Source of the DNA: Labilibaculum sp.
Lineage (GTDB): Bacteria; Bacteroidota; Bacteroidia; Bacteroidales; Marinifilaceae
Length of the DNA stretch: 13,520 nucleotides
Reading direction: 5' to 3'
NCBI GenBank assembly: GCA_016743925.1
Contig: JADGFH010000074.1
Coordinates: 1 to 13,520 of the forward strand
Part shown: piece after piece, positions 7,773-13,520 of the stretch
How positions within the stretch are numbered: position 1 is the stretch's first letter
Layout of the letters: each line of letters starts with the position of its first letter
Translations under genes and position numbers: made by a program
Notes under the pieces: generated by a model
Seen by the model: only the letters and a program-made list of their open reading frames with translations
The model's database searches: none
What the model was told of the DNA's origin: nothing

Positions 7773-8177
7773 TTGTTTTGTAATTCATCTGCATTGGTTA
7801 ATTTTTAAGTTTCTATAGCGTTTAATGATAATGGTCTTTATTTTCTTCGAACCTCTATTAATAATGGGGTCGAATTTGTGAATTGTGCTTTTTTTTTAAA
7901 TCAAGCCCCCTTAATTTGATGTGGTTGCAATGTAAAAGTATGAAAATAAATGAAATTACAACTAAGTAACAGGGGGTATCTGTGAAAAAAGTGTATTATT
8001 TACAATTGTGACGTTTCCGAAAAGGGGTGTGTTGGAAAATAAAAGTATTTTTAAGAGACGAACCCCTATTTTTGAATTCACGAAGCTTATTTTTATCTTA
8101 TATATATAATAGTACTTGTTTGTATTTAGGGGTGATGTTAATTTATTATTAAAATATGTGTTGTTTTTATCGCGGGA

Positions 8178-8209
8178 TTTGGATGCTTAAAATAAATTGT
8201 TAATCTTTG
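8178..8209 (+). promoter_or_regulatory. Probable promoter of the his operon
   Basis: TTTG at 8178-8181 and a near-consensus -7 box AATCTTTG at 8202-8209 are separated by 20 nt, close to the Bacteroidota layout TTTG-N19-21-TAnnTTTG (first base of the -7 box is A instead of T). Transcription would start near 8215, leaving a short leader before the peptide ATG at 8231. Confidence 0.55.
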
Positions 8210-8230
8210 TTGCACACAAAAGAAATAGAA

Positions 8231-8287
8231 ATGATTTTTAACGCACTACATCATCATCATCATTATCCTTACCGCCAGGTGAGCTGA
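8231..8287 (+). CDS. hisL: His operon leader peptide with five consecutive His codons
   Basis: An 18-codon frame, ATG at 8231 to TGA at 8285-8287, encodes MIFNALHHHHHYPYRQVS. All five His codons are CAT, at 8249-8263. The frame sits between the his promoter and a terminator preceding hisG, which is the position and content of the leader peptides that control his operons by ribosome stalling. Its translation, rather than its product, is expected to matter: ribosomes stall at the CAT run when charged His-tRNA is scarce. The sequence is not a copy of the enterobacterial hisL, so the symbol denotes role, not homology. The frame is too short to be found by ordinary gene callers. Confidence 0.88.
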   Translation: MIFNALHHHHHYPYRQVS

Positions 8288-8361
8288 AGATGTTGTGCTT
8301 TATTTTAAAAGATATTAAGTAACATTAACAATGCCCGCCTGATTTCAGTCGGGCATTTTTT
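8243..8361 (+). promoter_or_regulatory. Histidine attenuator with pause, antiterminator and terminator pairings
   Basis: Three pairings can be drawn. (1) 8243-8252 with 8289-8298: nine Watson-Crick pairs and one mismatch, with its 5' arm entering the His codon run. (2) Antiterminator 8276-8284 with 8333-8341: eight of nine positions pair, one of them G-U. (3) Terminator 8330-8337 with 8350-8357 plus U run. Pairings 2 and 3 share 8333-8337 and 8339-8341, so they exclude each other. A ribosome stalled on the His codons would melt pairing 1 but leave 8276-8284 free, allowing antitermination. A ribosome reaching the stop at 8285-8287 would cover 8276-8284, so the terminator forms. The pairings are seen in the sequence; the mechanism is inferred from known his attenuators. 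Confidence 0.8.
8330..8361 (+). terminator. Attenuator terminator before hisG
   Basis: AATGCCCG (8330-8337) pairs with CGGGCATT (8350-8357). One mismatch (C8338/T8349) follows, then CTG/CAG (8339-8341 with 8346-8348) and a 4-nt loop. The T run 8356-8361 completes an intrinsic terminator 40 nt upstream of the hisG start. It lies in the leader, not at an operon end, so it is regulatory. Confidence 0.88.
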
Positions 8362-8382
8362 ATGCCCATAACTGAAATCGGC
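8337..8382 (+). repeat. Long imperfect palindrome overlapping the his terminator
   Basis: GCC (8337-8339), GATTTCAGT (8341-8349) and GGGCAT (8351-8356) pair in order with GGC (8380-8382), ACTGAAATC (8371-8379) and ATGCCC (8362-8367). The result is an 18-bp hairpin with a T5 loop, one bulged T (8340) and one internal bulge (C8350 against ATA). It uses the terminator's 3' arm and loop, so it can form only in read-through transcripts. Its base ends next to AGGAG at 8383-8387, 14 nt before the hisG ATG. Confidence 0.7.
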
Positions 8383-8401
8383 AGGAGCCAAAATTTTAAC
8401 C

Positions 8402-9262
8402 ATGGGAGAAAAATTAACAATTGCAGTACAGAAATCAGGAAGACTGCAGGAAGATTCATTAAAAATTTTAAAAGAGTGTGGAATTTCAATTGATAATGGG
8501 AAAGATCAGTTGAAAGCAAATGCATCCAATTTTCCATTGGAAGTTTTGTACCTTAGGAATTCAGATATTCCTCAATATGTTGAAGATGGAGTAGCCGATA
8601 TTGCTATTGTAGGGGGGAATGTAATTGTTGAGAAACAAAAGGAATTGGAAATTCTTCAGAAGCTTGGTTTTTCGAAGTGTAGATTAGCCATGGCTTTGCC
8701 TAAGGATGTTGAATATACCGGCTTGGAATATTTTAATGGGAAAAAGTTAGCTACATCTTATCCTAATTCTCTTCAACAATTTCTAGACGAAAATAACTTG
8801 GATTGTGATATACACGTTATTTCTGGATCTGTGGAGATTGCTCCAAACATAGGTTTGGCCGATGGAATATGTGATTTGGTTAGTTCTGGTAGTACTTTGT
8901 TTAAGAATGGACTGAAAGAAGTTGAAGAGGTTTTGGTTTCGGAAGCTTGTTTGGTTGCCAATAAGAATATTAGCAATTTGAAAAGAGCGATACTGGATCG
9001 TTTGTTGTTTCGTATGAAATCGGTTCTAGCTGCTAAAAACAACAAATACATTCTGTTGAATGCTCCTAACGATAAAATTGACGATATCATTAAAGTTTTG
9101 CCAGGGATGAAAAGTCCAACGGTTTTGCCTTTGGCTCAAGAAGGTTGGAGTTCAATTCACTCCGTTATTAATGAGAATGATTTTTGGGGTGTAATCGATC
9201 AACTAAAAATTAATGGAGCAGAAGGAATTTTGATTATTCCTATTCAGAAAATGGTATTGTAA
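8402..9262 (+). CDS. hisG: ATP phosphoribosyltransferase, long form
   Basis: A 286-residue cytoplasmic enzyme that catalyses the first, committed step of histidine synthesis: ATP plus PRPP gives N1-(5-phosphoribosyl)-ATP and pyrophosphate. The N-terminal LTIAVQKSGRLQE and the PRPP-binding loop DGICDLVSSGSTL (about 154-166) are clear. From about residue 212 to the end is the regulatory domain of the long-form enzyme, with VLPGMKSPTVLPLA and GWSSIHSV. The long form acts as a hexamer, is feedback-inhibited by histidine through this domain and needs no HisZ; this is family knowledge. The ATG at 8402 follows the attenuator and gives the conserved N-terminus directly. It is the first structural gene, so its transcription depends on read-through at 8330-8361. 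Confidence 0.96.
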   Translation: MGEKLTIAVQKSGRLQEDSLKILKECGISIDNGKDQLKANASNFPLEVLYLRNSDIPQYVEDGVADIAIVGGNVIVEKQKELEILQKLGFSKCRLAMALPKDVEYTGLEYFNGKKLATSYPNSLQQFLDENNLDCDIHVISGSVEIAPNIGLADGICDLVSSGSTLFKNGLKEVEEVLVSEACLVANKNISNLKRAILDRLLFRMKSVLAAKNNKYILLNAPNDKIDDIIKVLPGMKSPTVLPLAQEGWSSIHSVINENDFWGVIDQLKINGAEGILIIPIQKMVL

Positions 9263-9280
9263 GCTTTAATTCTTGATAAC

Positions 9281-10573
9281 ATGCAAGTAGTAAAATATCC
9301 TAAAAGAGAAGATTGGAACCAGATTTTAAGCCGTCCAGAAAATAATGTGGAGGAAATGGCTGAACTTGTAAATCAGGTTTTTGAACAAGTCAAAAAAGAA
9401 GGAGACAATGCTCTTTTAAAATATACAAGTCTTTACGATGGGGCAGAGATTGATTCTGTTGAAGTAAGTATTGAAGAAATTGAAGCATCTGAAAGCTTGG
9501 TAAGTCAAGAGTTGAAAAATGCCTTGACTATTGCGGCAAAAAATATAGAAAAATACCATTCTACTCAATTGACCGAACCTGAGCTTATTGAAACATCTGT
9601 AGGTGTAAGTTGTTGGCGAAAAGCAACTCCTATTAATAAGGTAGGATTGTATGTGCCAGGAGGAACTGCACCTTTGTTTTCAACTGTATTAATGTTAGGG
9701 ATTCCCGCAAAACTTGCAGGTTGTCAGGAAGTAGTTTTGTGTACACCTCCAAATAAACAAGGAAAAATTGATCCAGCTATTTTGTACGCATGTAAATTAG
9801 TAGGTGTCGATCGAGTATTTCGAATTGGTGGAATTCAGGCAATTGCTGCAATGGCTTTTGGTACGGAGACGGTGCCGAATGTTTATAAAATATTTGGCCC
9901 GGGCAATCAGTATGTAACAGCAGCCAAGCAGGAAGTTACAAAAAAAGGTATAGCGATTGACATGCCAGCTGGTCCTTCGGAGGTATTAGTTATTGCAGAT
10001 GAAACTGCTGATGCAGAATTTGTTGCTTCAGATTTGTTATCGCAAGCAGAACACGGTGCCGATAGTCAGGTGGTTTTACTTACATGGGATGAGACATTAA
10101 TAAAGGATGTTGGTTTGGAAGTTGAAAAGCAATTAAAATCATTATCCCGAAAAGAAGTTGCGAGCAAAGCTTTGGCTAATTCAAAACTTATTTTGGTGCG
10201 TACGATGGAAGAGGCTCTTGCCATGAGTAATGAGTACGGACCAGAACACTTAATTGTATCCGTAAAGGAAGAAGATCGACTAGTGGCTGGAATAGTAAAT
10301 GCAGGTTCTGTTTTTCTAGGAAATTACACGCCCGAAAGTGCTGGTGATTATGCTTCAGGAACAAACCACACCTTACCAACCAATGGTTATGCAAAAGCAT
10401 ATTCTGGTGTCAGTCTAGATTCTTTTATGAAGAATATTAGCTTTCAGAAAATAAGCGAAGAAGGATTGCAAAATTTAGGACCTGTAATAGAAGTGATGGC
10501 CACGGCGGAACAATTAGATGCGCACTGCAATGCGGTAACTCTTCGTTTAAATAAGATTAAAGCAAAGTCGTGA
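9281..10573 (+). CDS. hisD: Histidinol dehydrogenase
   Basis: A 430-residue enzyme for the last two oxidations, L-histidinol to L-histidinal to L-histidine, using two NAD+. The zinc ligands known from E. coli HisD are found with a constant offset: Gln255 and His258 in SQAEHGADSQ, Asp356 in AGDYASG and His415 in DAHCNAV. The catalytic Glu322 and His323 are in GPEHL. The GLYVPGG (122-128) and FGPGNQYV stretches are also typical, and length matches the family. It begins 18 nt after hisG and its TGA overlaps the hisC start (TGATG), so it is the second gene of the operon. Confidence 0.97.
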   Translation: MQVVKYPKREDWNQILSRPENNVEEMAELVNQVFEQVKKEGDNALLKYTSLYDGAEIDSVEVSIEEIEASESLVSQELKNALTIAAKNIEKYHSTQLTEPELIETSVGVSCWRKATPINKVGLYVPGGTAPLFSTVLMLGIPAKLAGCQEVVLCTPPNKQGKIDPAILYACKLVGVDRVFRIGGIQAIAAMAFGTETVPNVYKIFGPGNQYVTAAKQEVTKKGIAIDMPAGPSEVLVIADETADAEFVASDLLSQAEHGADSQVVLLTWDETLIKDVGLEVEKQLKSLSRKEVASKALANSKLILVRTMEEALAMSNEYGPEHLIVSVKEEDRLVAGIVNAGSVFLGNYTPESAGDYASGTNHTLPTNGYAKAYSGVSLDSFMKNISFQKISEEGLQNLGPVIEVMATAEQLDAHCNAVTLRLNKIKAKS

Positions 10574-11637
10574 TGGAAACAAATACAAAATCAAGCTTTG
10601 ACTTGAATAAACTAATTCGAGAGAATGTAAAAAATCTAGTACCATATTCTTCTGCAAGAGGTGAATTTACCGGTAAAGGTTCTGTGTTTTTGGATGCAAA
10701 TGAAAATCCTTTTGAAAATGGTGTAAACCGTTATCCGGATCCGCTTCAAAGAAATGTAAAGAATCGATTGAGTGAACTAAAGGGAATTGATCCGCAAAGA
10801 ATGATTCTTGGTAATGGTAGTGATGAAGTAATCGATTTACTTTTTAGAGCTTTTTGTGAACCAAATAAGGACAATGTAATTATTTGCACGCCAACTTATG
10901 GTATGTACGAAGTTGCGGCTGGGGTAAATGCTGTTGAGATTAAAGAGGTTTCATTAGATCAAGATTTCCAACCCAATGTTGATGCGGTTATTGATGTGGC
11001 TGATGAGCAATCGAAAATGCTATTCTTGTGTTCTCCCAATAATCCAACTGCGAATGCATTGGAGGCTTGCAAAGTCATAGATTTATTGGAGCAGTTTCCA
11101 GGGATTGTTATTGTAGATGAAGCTTATGTGGATTTTGCACCAGAAAAAAGCTTTGCAGATAAATTGGCAACTTATCCCAATTTAGTGATTTTACAGACTT
11201 TATCTAAAGCTTGGGGAATGGCAGGTATTCGTTTAGGCATTGGAATGGCTTCTCCTGAAGTTGTTGGATACCTTAATCGGATAAAACCTCCTTATAATGT
11301 TAATGGATTAAGTCAAGATAAGGCTTTGGATTTATTAAAGAACGAGGATTCCTATAAAGAGCAAGTTCGTAGTATCATTAAAGAAAGAGAAAAGCTTTCT
11401 GTTTTCTTGAATGGTTTGGCTTTTGTGAATGAAGTTTTTCCATCGGATGCTAATTTCCTTTTAGTTCGTGTAGATGATGCACGAGGCTTGTATGATTATT
11501 TACTAAATGAAGAAATTATCATTCGCGACCGTTCTAAAATTGAAAGTTTAGAAGCTTGTGTTAGAATCAGTATAGGTACAAGTAAAGAAAATGAAATATT
11601 AAAAGACGCTCTAAGCAAATTTGATCTAAAAAGATAA
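10573..11637 (+). CDS. hisC: Histidinol-phosphate aminotransferase
   Basis: A 354-residue PLP enzyme (fold type I) that transfers an amino group from glutamate to imidazole acetol-phosphate, giving histidinol phosphate. Lys212 in TLSKAWGMAGIRLG is the Schiff-base lysine. Asn156 in SPNNPT and Asp182/Tyr185 in DEAYVDF contact the cofactor. LDANENPFENGVNRYPDP near the N-terminus is typical of the family. I start it at ATG 10573, where TGATG overlaps the hisD stop; a GTG one codon earlier at 10570 would only add a Met. The coupling suggests re-initiation after hisD. Confidence 0.96.
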   Translation: METNTKSSFDLNKLIRENVKNLVPYSSARGEFTGKGSVFLDANENPFENGVNRYPDPLQRNVKNRLSELKGIDPQRMILGNGSDEVIDLLFRAFCEPNKDNVIICTPTYGMYEVAAGVNAVEIKEVSLDQDFQPNVDAVIDVADEQSKMLFLCSPNNPTANALEACKVIDLLEQFPGIVIVDEAYVDFAPEKSFADKLATYPNLVILQTLSKAWGMAGIRLGIGMASPEVVGYLNRIKPPYNVNGLSQDKALDLLKNEDSYKEQVRSIIKEREKLSVFLNGLAFVNEVFPSDANFLLVRVDDARGLYDYLLNEEIIIRDRSKIESLEACVRISIGTSKENEILKDALSKFDLKR

Positions 11638-11642
11638 AGGCG

Positions 11643-12788
11643 ATGAAAGTAAAAAAGAAAGTACTGTTTATAGATAGAGACGGAACCTTGATACTGGAGC
11701 CTCCGGTTGATTATCAGGTGGATAGTTTGGAAAAATTAGCATTTTACCCGGGTGTGTTTTCGGGACTTGCTAAAATAGTTAAGCAAATGGATTTTGAATT
11801 GGTAATGGTAACCAATCAAGATGGTTTGGGAACAGATTCGTACCCTGAAGATACATTTTGGCCTGCTCAGAATAAAATGATGGAAGCATTTAGCAGTGAG
11901 GGGATTGAATTTTCTGAAGTCTGTATTGATAAAACCTTTCCGCGTGAAAATGCTGCAACTAGAAAACCTGGAACAGCATTATTGACTAAATATTTTTCTG
12001 AGGAGTATGATTTAGAAAATTCCTTTGTAATTGGAGATCGATGGACAGATGTTGAATTGGCTAAAAATCTTAAATGTAAAGCAATCTTTATCTCATCAAG
12101 TGGAAATGTTGGAGATGATGAATTATCGGAATCGAAACAGGATTTGGAATCTTGTATTGAGTTATGCACAGAATCATGGGAAGAGATTTATGAGTTTTTG
12201 CGATTAAATGAACGAACTGCTACTGTTGAACGAAATACCAGTGAAACCAAAATAAAGATTGCTTTGGATTTAGACGGTGAAGGAAAAGGTTCATTTGATA
12301 CAGGAATTGGATTTTTTGATCATATGTTAGACCAAATTGCAAAGCACTCTGGTATCAATTTAAGTGTTGAAGTAAAAGGAGATTTGGAAGTTGACGAACA
12401 CCATACAATAGAAGATACTGCCATTGCATTAGGAGAAGCTTTTAAAATAGCTTTGGGAAATAAGTTGGGTTTGGATCGTTATGGTTTTTGTTTGCCAATG
12501 GATGATTGTATGGCGCAGGTTGCCATTGATTTTGGAGGACGAAATTGGTTGGTTTGGGAAGCTGATTTTAAGCGTGAAATGATTGGAGGAATGCCAACTG
12601 AAATGTTTTTTCACTTTTTTAAGTCTTTTACTGATGGCGCAGCTTGTAATTTGAACATTAAGGCTGAAGGTCAAAATGAACATCACAAGATTGAAGGAAT
12701 TTTTAAAGCATTGGCTAGAGCAATTAGAATGGCTATTCGAAGAGATGCAAATTGTTTGCAGTTACCATCAACAAAAGGAAAGTTGTAA
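11643..12788 (+). CDS. hisB: Bifunctional histidinol-phosphatase / imidazoleglycerol-phosphate dehydratase
   Basis: A 381-residue fusion carrying two steps. The N-terminal HAD phosphatase (about 1-170) hydrolyses histidinol phosphate: nucleophile Asp11 and Asp13 in FIDRDGT, Thr57 in VTNQD, Lys108 in RKPG, and GDRWTD (131-136). The C-terminal dehydratase (about 191-381) converts imidazole glycerol phosphate to imidazole acetol phosphate. It has the metal-binding His motifs DEHHTIED (251-258) and NEHHKIEG (345-352), FFDHML (224-229), the HFF motif at 324 and the closing LPSTKG. The phosphatase lacks the Cys/His zinc loop of E. coli HisB: only Cys94 remains in CIDKTFPRENAATRKP. It starts 5 nt after hisC. 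Confidence 0.96.
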   Translation: MKVKKKVLFIDRDGTLILEPPVDYQVDSLEKLAFYPGVFSGLAKIVKQMDFELVMVTNQDGLGTDSYPEDTFWPAQNKMMEAFSSEGIEFSEVCIDKTFPRENAATRKPGTALLTKYFSEEYDLENSFVIGDRWTDVELAKNLKCKAIFISSSGNVGDDELSESKQDLESCIELCTESWEEIYEFLRLNERTATVERNTSETKIKIALDLDGEGKGSFDTGIGFFDHMLDQIAKHSGINLSVEVKGDLEVDEHHTIEDTAIALGEAFKIALGNKLGLDRYGFCLPMDDCMAQVAIDFGGRNWLVWEADFKREMIGGMPTEMFFHFFKSFTDGAACNLNIKAEGQNEHHKIEGIFKALARAIRMAIRRDANCLQLPSTKGKL

Positions 12789-12790
12789 TT

Positions 12791-13381
12791 ATGAAAGAAC
12801 AAAAAATTGTAATTATCGATTATAATGCTGGTAATATCCAATCGGTGAAATATGCCTTCGAGAGATTGGGTATTACACCGATTGTATCAAATGACGAAGA
12901 GGTAATTCGAAGTGCCGATAAGATAATTTTCCCAGGCGTTGGCGAAGCATCATGGGCAATGAATTCATTGAAGAAAAATGGCTTGGATGAATTAATTCCA
13001 AAATTAACACAGCCGGTTTTAGGTATTTGTTTGGGAATGCAATTGTTGTGCGAAAGTTCAGAGGAAGGGAATACGAAAGGCTTAGGTATATTTCCAGTAA
13101 AAGTAAAACGTTTTACAAACGAGCGAAAAGTGCCACACATGGGATGGAATCAGTTGGAGAATTTATCTGGTGATTTGTTTTCTGGTATATCGGAAAATGA
13201 GTATGCTTATTTTGTTCATTCGTTTTATGTGCCAGATGCTACAGGAACAGTTGCTTCCTGTGATTACATCCTAAATTTTAGCGCATCACTTCAAAAAGAT
13301 AACTTTTATGCATGTCAATTTCATCCTGAAAAATCAGGTGCGGTAGGAGTTAAGGTTTTGGAGAATTTCATCAATTTATAA
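12791..13381 (+). CDS. hisH: Imidazole glycerol phosphate synthase, glutaminase subunit
   Basis: A 196-residue class I glutamine amidotransferase. It releases ammonia from glutamine and passes it to HisF, which makes imidazole glycerol phosphate and AICAR. The catalytic triad is visible: Cys80 in GICLGMQ, and His178 with Glu180 in QFHPEKS. Also typical are DYNAGN (10-15), FPGVGEA (47-53), VPHMGWN (114-120) and YFVHSF (140-145). The ATG at 12791, 2 nt after the hisB stop, gives the expected N-terminus MKEQKIVIIDYNAGN. A TTG 39 nt upstream, inside hisB, is in frame but not credible. The partner hisF must lie outside the window. Confidence 0.96.
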   Translation: MKEQKIVIIDYNAGNIQSVKYAFERLGITPIVSNDEEVIRSADKIIFPGVGEASWAMNSLKKNGLDELIPKLTQPVLGICLGMQLLCESSEEGNTKGLGIFPVKVKRFTNERKVPHMGWNQLENLSGDLFSGISENEYAYFVHSFYVPDATGTVASCDYILNFSASLQKDNFYACQFHPEKSGAVGVKVLENFINL

Positions 13382-13389
13382 AGAAGATC

Positions 13390-13520
13390 ATGTCTACAAT
13401 AAAAATAATACCAGCCATTGACACTATCGGAGGAAGATGTGTTAGGCTTACAAAAGGAGATTACGATACAGAGAAGGTTTATAGTGAGGATCCGCTACAA
13501 ATAGCTAAAGAATTTGAGAA
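13390..13520 (+). CDS. hisA: HisA isomerase, 3' end cut by window edge
   Basis: Forty-three codons are visible. The product is phosphoribosylformimino-5-aminoimidazole carboxamide ribotide isomerase, a (beta/alpha)8 barrel that opens the sugar ring of ProFAR to PRFAR, the HisF/HisH substrate. The first strand IIPAID carries the catalytic aspartate (residue 11), followed by GGRCVRLTKGDYDTEKVYSEDPLQIAKEFE, which is the HisA pattern. It starts 8 nt after hisH. The open frame continues past the right edge. Confidence 0.95.
   Translation, partial: MSTIKIIPAIDTIGGRCVRLTKGDYDTEKVYSEDPLQIAKEFE

Larger units (their letters stand above)
7585..8177. other. Long divergent intergenic region between glnB and the his promoter
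   Basis: About 590 nt without a supportable gene on either strand; the longest ATG frames I see are around ten codons. It holds the probable glnB promoter and leader hairpin, a TTCGAAATG inverted repeat, a third TTCGAA at 7846-7851, and G-run words (7866-7869, 7972-7976, 8024-8027, 8129-8132, plus C runs at 7906-7910 and 8063-8066). An A/T-only stretch lies at about 8100-8110. No tRNA or known riboswitch shape was recognised. Confidence 0.7.

Noticed and set aside
7906..7977. C5 and G5 runs 60 nt apart as a hairpin
   Set aside because: Only about seven pairs over a long AT-rich loop, and no transcript is known there.
8067..8074. TATTTTTG, an exact -7 box match on the + strand
   Set aside because: No TTTG lies at suitable spacing upstream and no gene follows before the better-placed his promoter.
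7585..8177. Sigma-54 promoter upstream of glnB
   Set aside because: No TGGCAC-N5-TTGC pattern was seen on the - strand.
8249..8263. CAT run as a microsatellite or CRISPR-like repeat
   Set aside because: It is five codons in frame inside a leader peptide followed by an attenuator, which explains it fully.
8196..8332. Exact 9-nt complement between ATTGTTAAT (8196-8204) and ATTAACAAT (8324-8332) as an antiterminator
   Set aside because: The upstream arm overlaps the predicted promoter and would not be in the transcript; the pairing 8276-8284 with 8333-8341 fits better.
8773..9090. Antisense open frames inside hisG, hisB, hisH and the glycosyltransferase gene
   Set aside because: They have no recognisable domains and lie opposite well-conserved genes, so they are by-products of codon bias.
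12752..12790. hisH starting at a TTG inside hisB
   Set aside because: The ATG at 12791 gives the conserved HisH N-terminus and normal spacing.

Overview
The window looks like chromosome of a Bacteroidota bacterium, most likely a marine Bacteroidales/Marinilabiliales-type organism. The DNA is AT-rich. Coding starts are preceded by A-rich stretches rather than strong Shine-Dalgarno sequences. One promoter has the Bacteroidota layout (TTTG, about 20 nt, then a TAnnTTTG-like box). The his gene order (hisG-hisD-hisC-hisB-hisH-hisA) with a fused bifunctional hisB also fits this phylum. The genus assignment is inference.

Left region, + strand (1-2378): the 3' part of a HEAT-repeat protein gene, cut by the window edge, overlaps by ATGA the start of a membrane-bound family 2 glycosyltransferase of the processive polysaccharide-synthase type. 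The two are probably co-translated. Converging on them is a large membrane sensor histidine kinase (2407-5088, - strand) with a periplasmic THI5/NMT1-like binding domain, two PAS domains and a HisKA/HATPase_c core. No response regulator lies beside it. Next on the - strand is a DUF3332-type lipoprotein (5228-5809), followed by its own hairpin terminator.

Centre, - strand (5893-7694): a nitrogen-control pair, a P-II signalling protein (glnB/glnK type) followed by the ammonium transporter amtB, closed by a strong intrinsic terminator. P-II proteins of this arrangement normally bind AmtB and gate it according to energy and nitrogen status. Upstream is a divergent intergenic region of about 650 nt with a TTCGAAATG inverted repeat, several AGGGGT-like words and a probable glnB promoter with a hairpin at the start of its leader.

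Right region, + strand (8178-13520): a histidine biosynthesis operon. It starts with a promoter, an 18-codon leader peptide holding five consecutive His codons, and an attenuator whose three alternative pairings can be traced base by base. Then come hisG, hisD, hisC, hisB and hisH, closely spaced or overlapping, and the start of hisA, which runs off the right edge. They cover ATP phosphoribosylation, the IGP-synthase glutaminase subunit, dehydration, transamination, phosphatase and final oxidation. hisF and hisI(E) would be expected just beyond the window.

The window is mostly ordinary core metabolism. The best second-look items are the complete his attenuator, a second long hairpin overlapping its terminator, the unusual P-II T-loop and the orphan THI5-domain sensor kinase.
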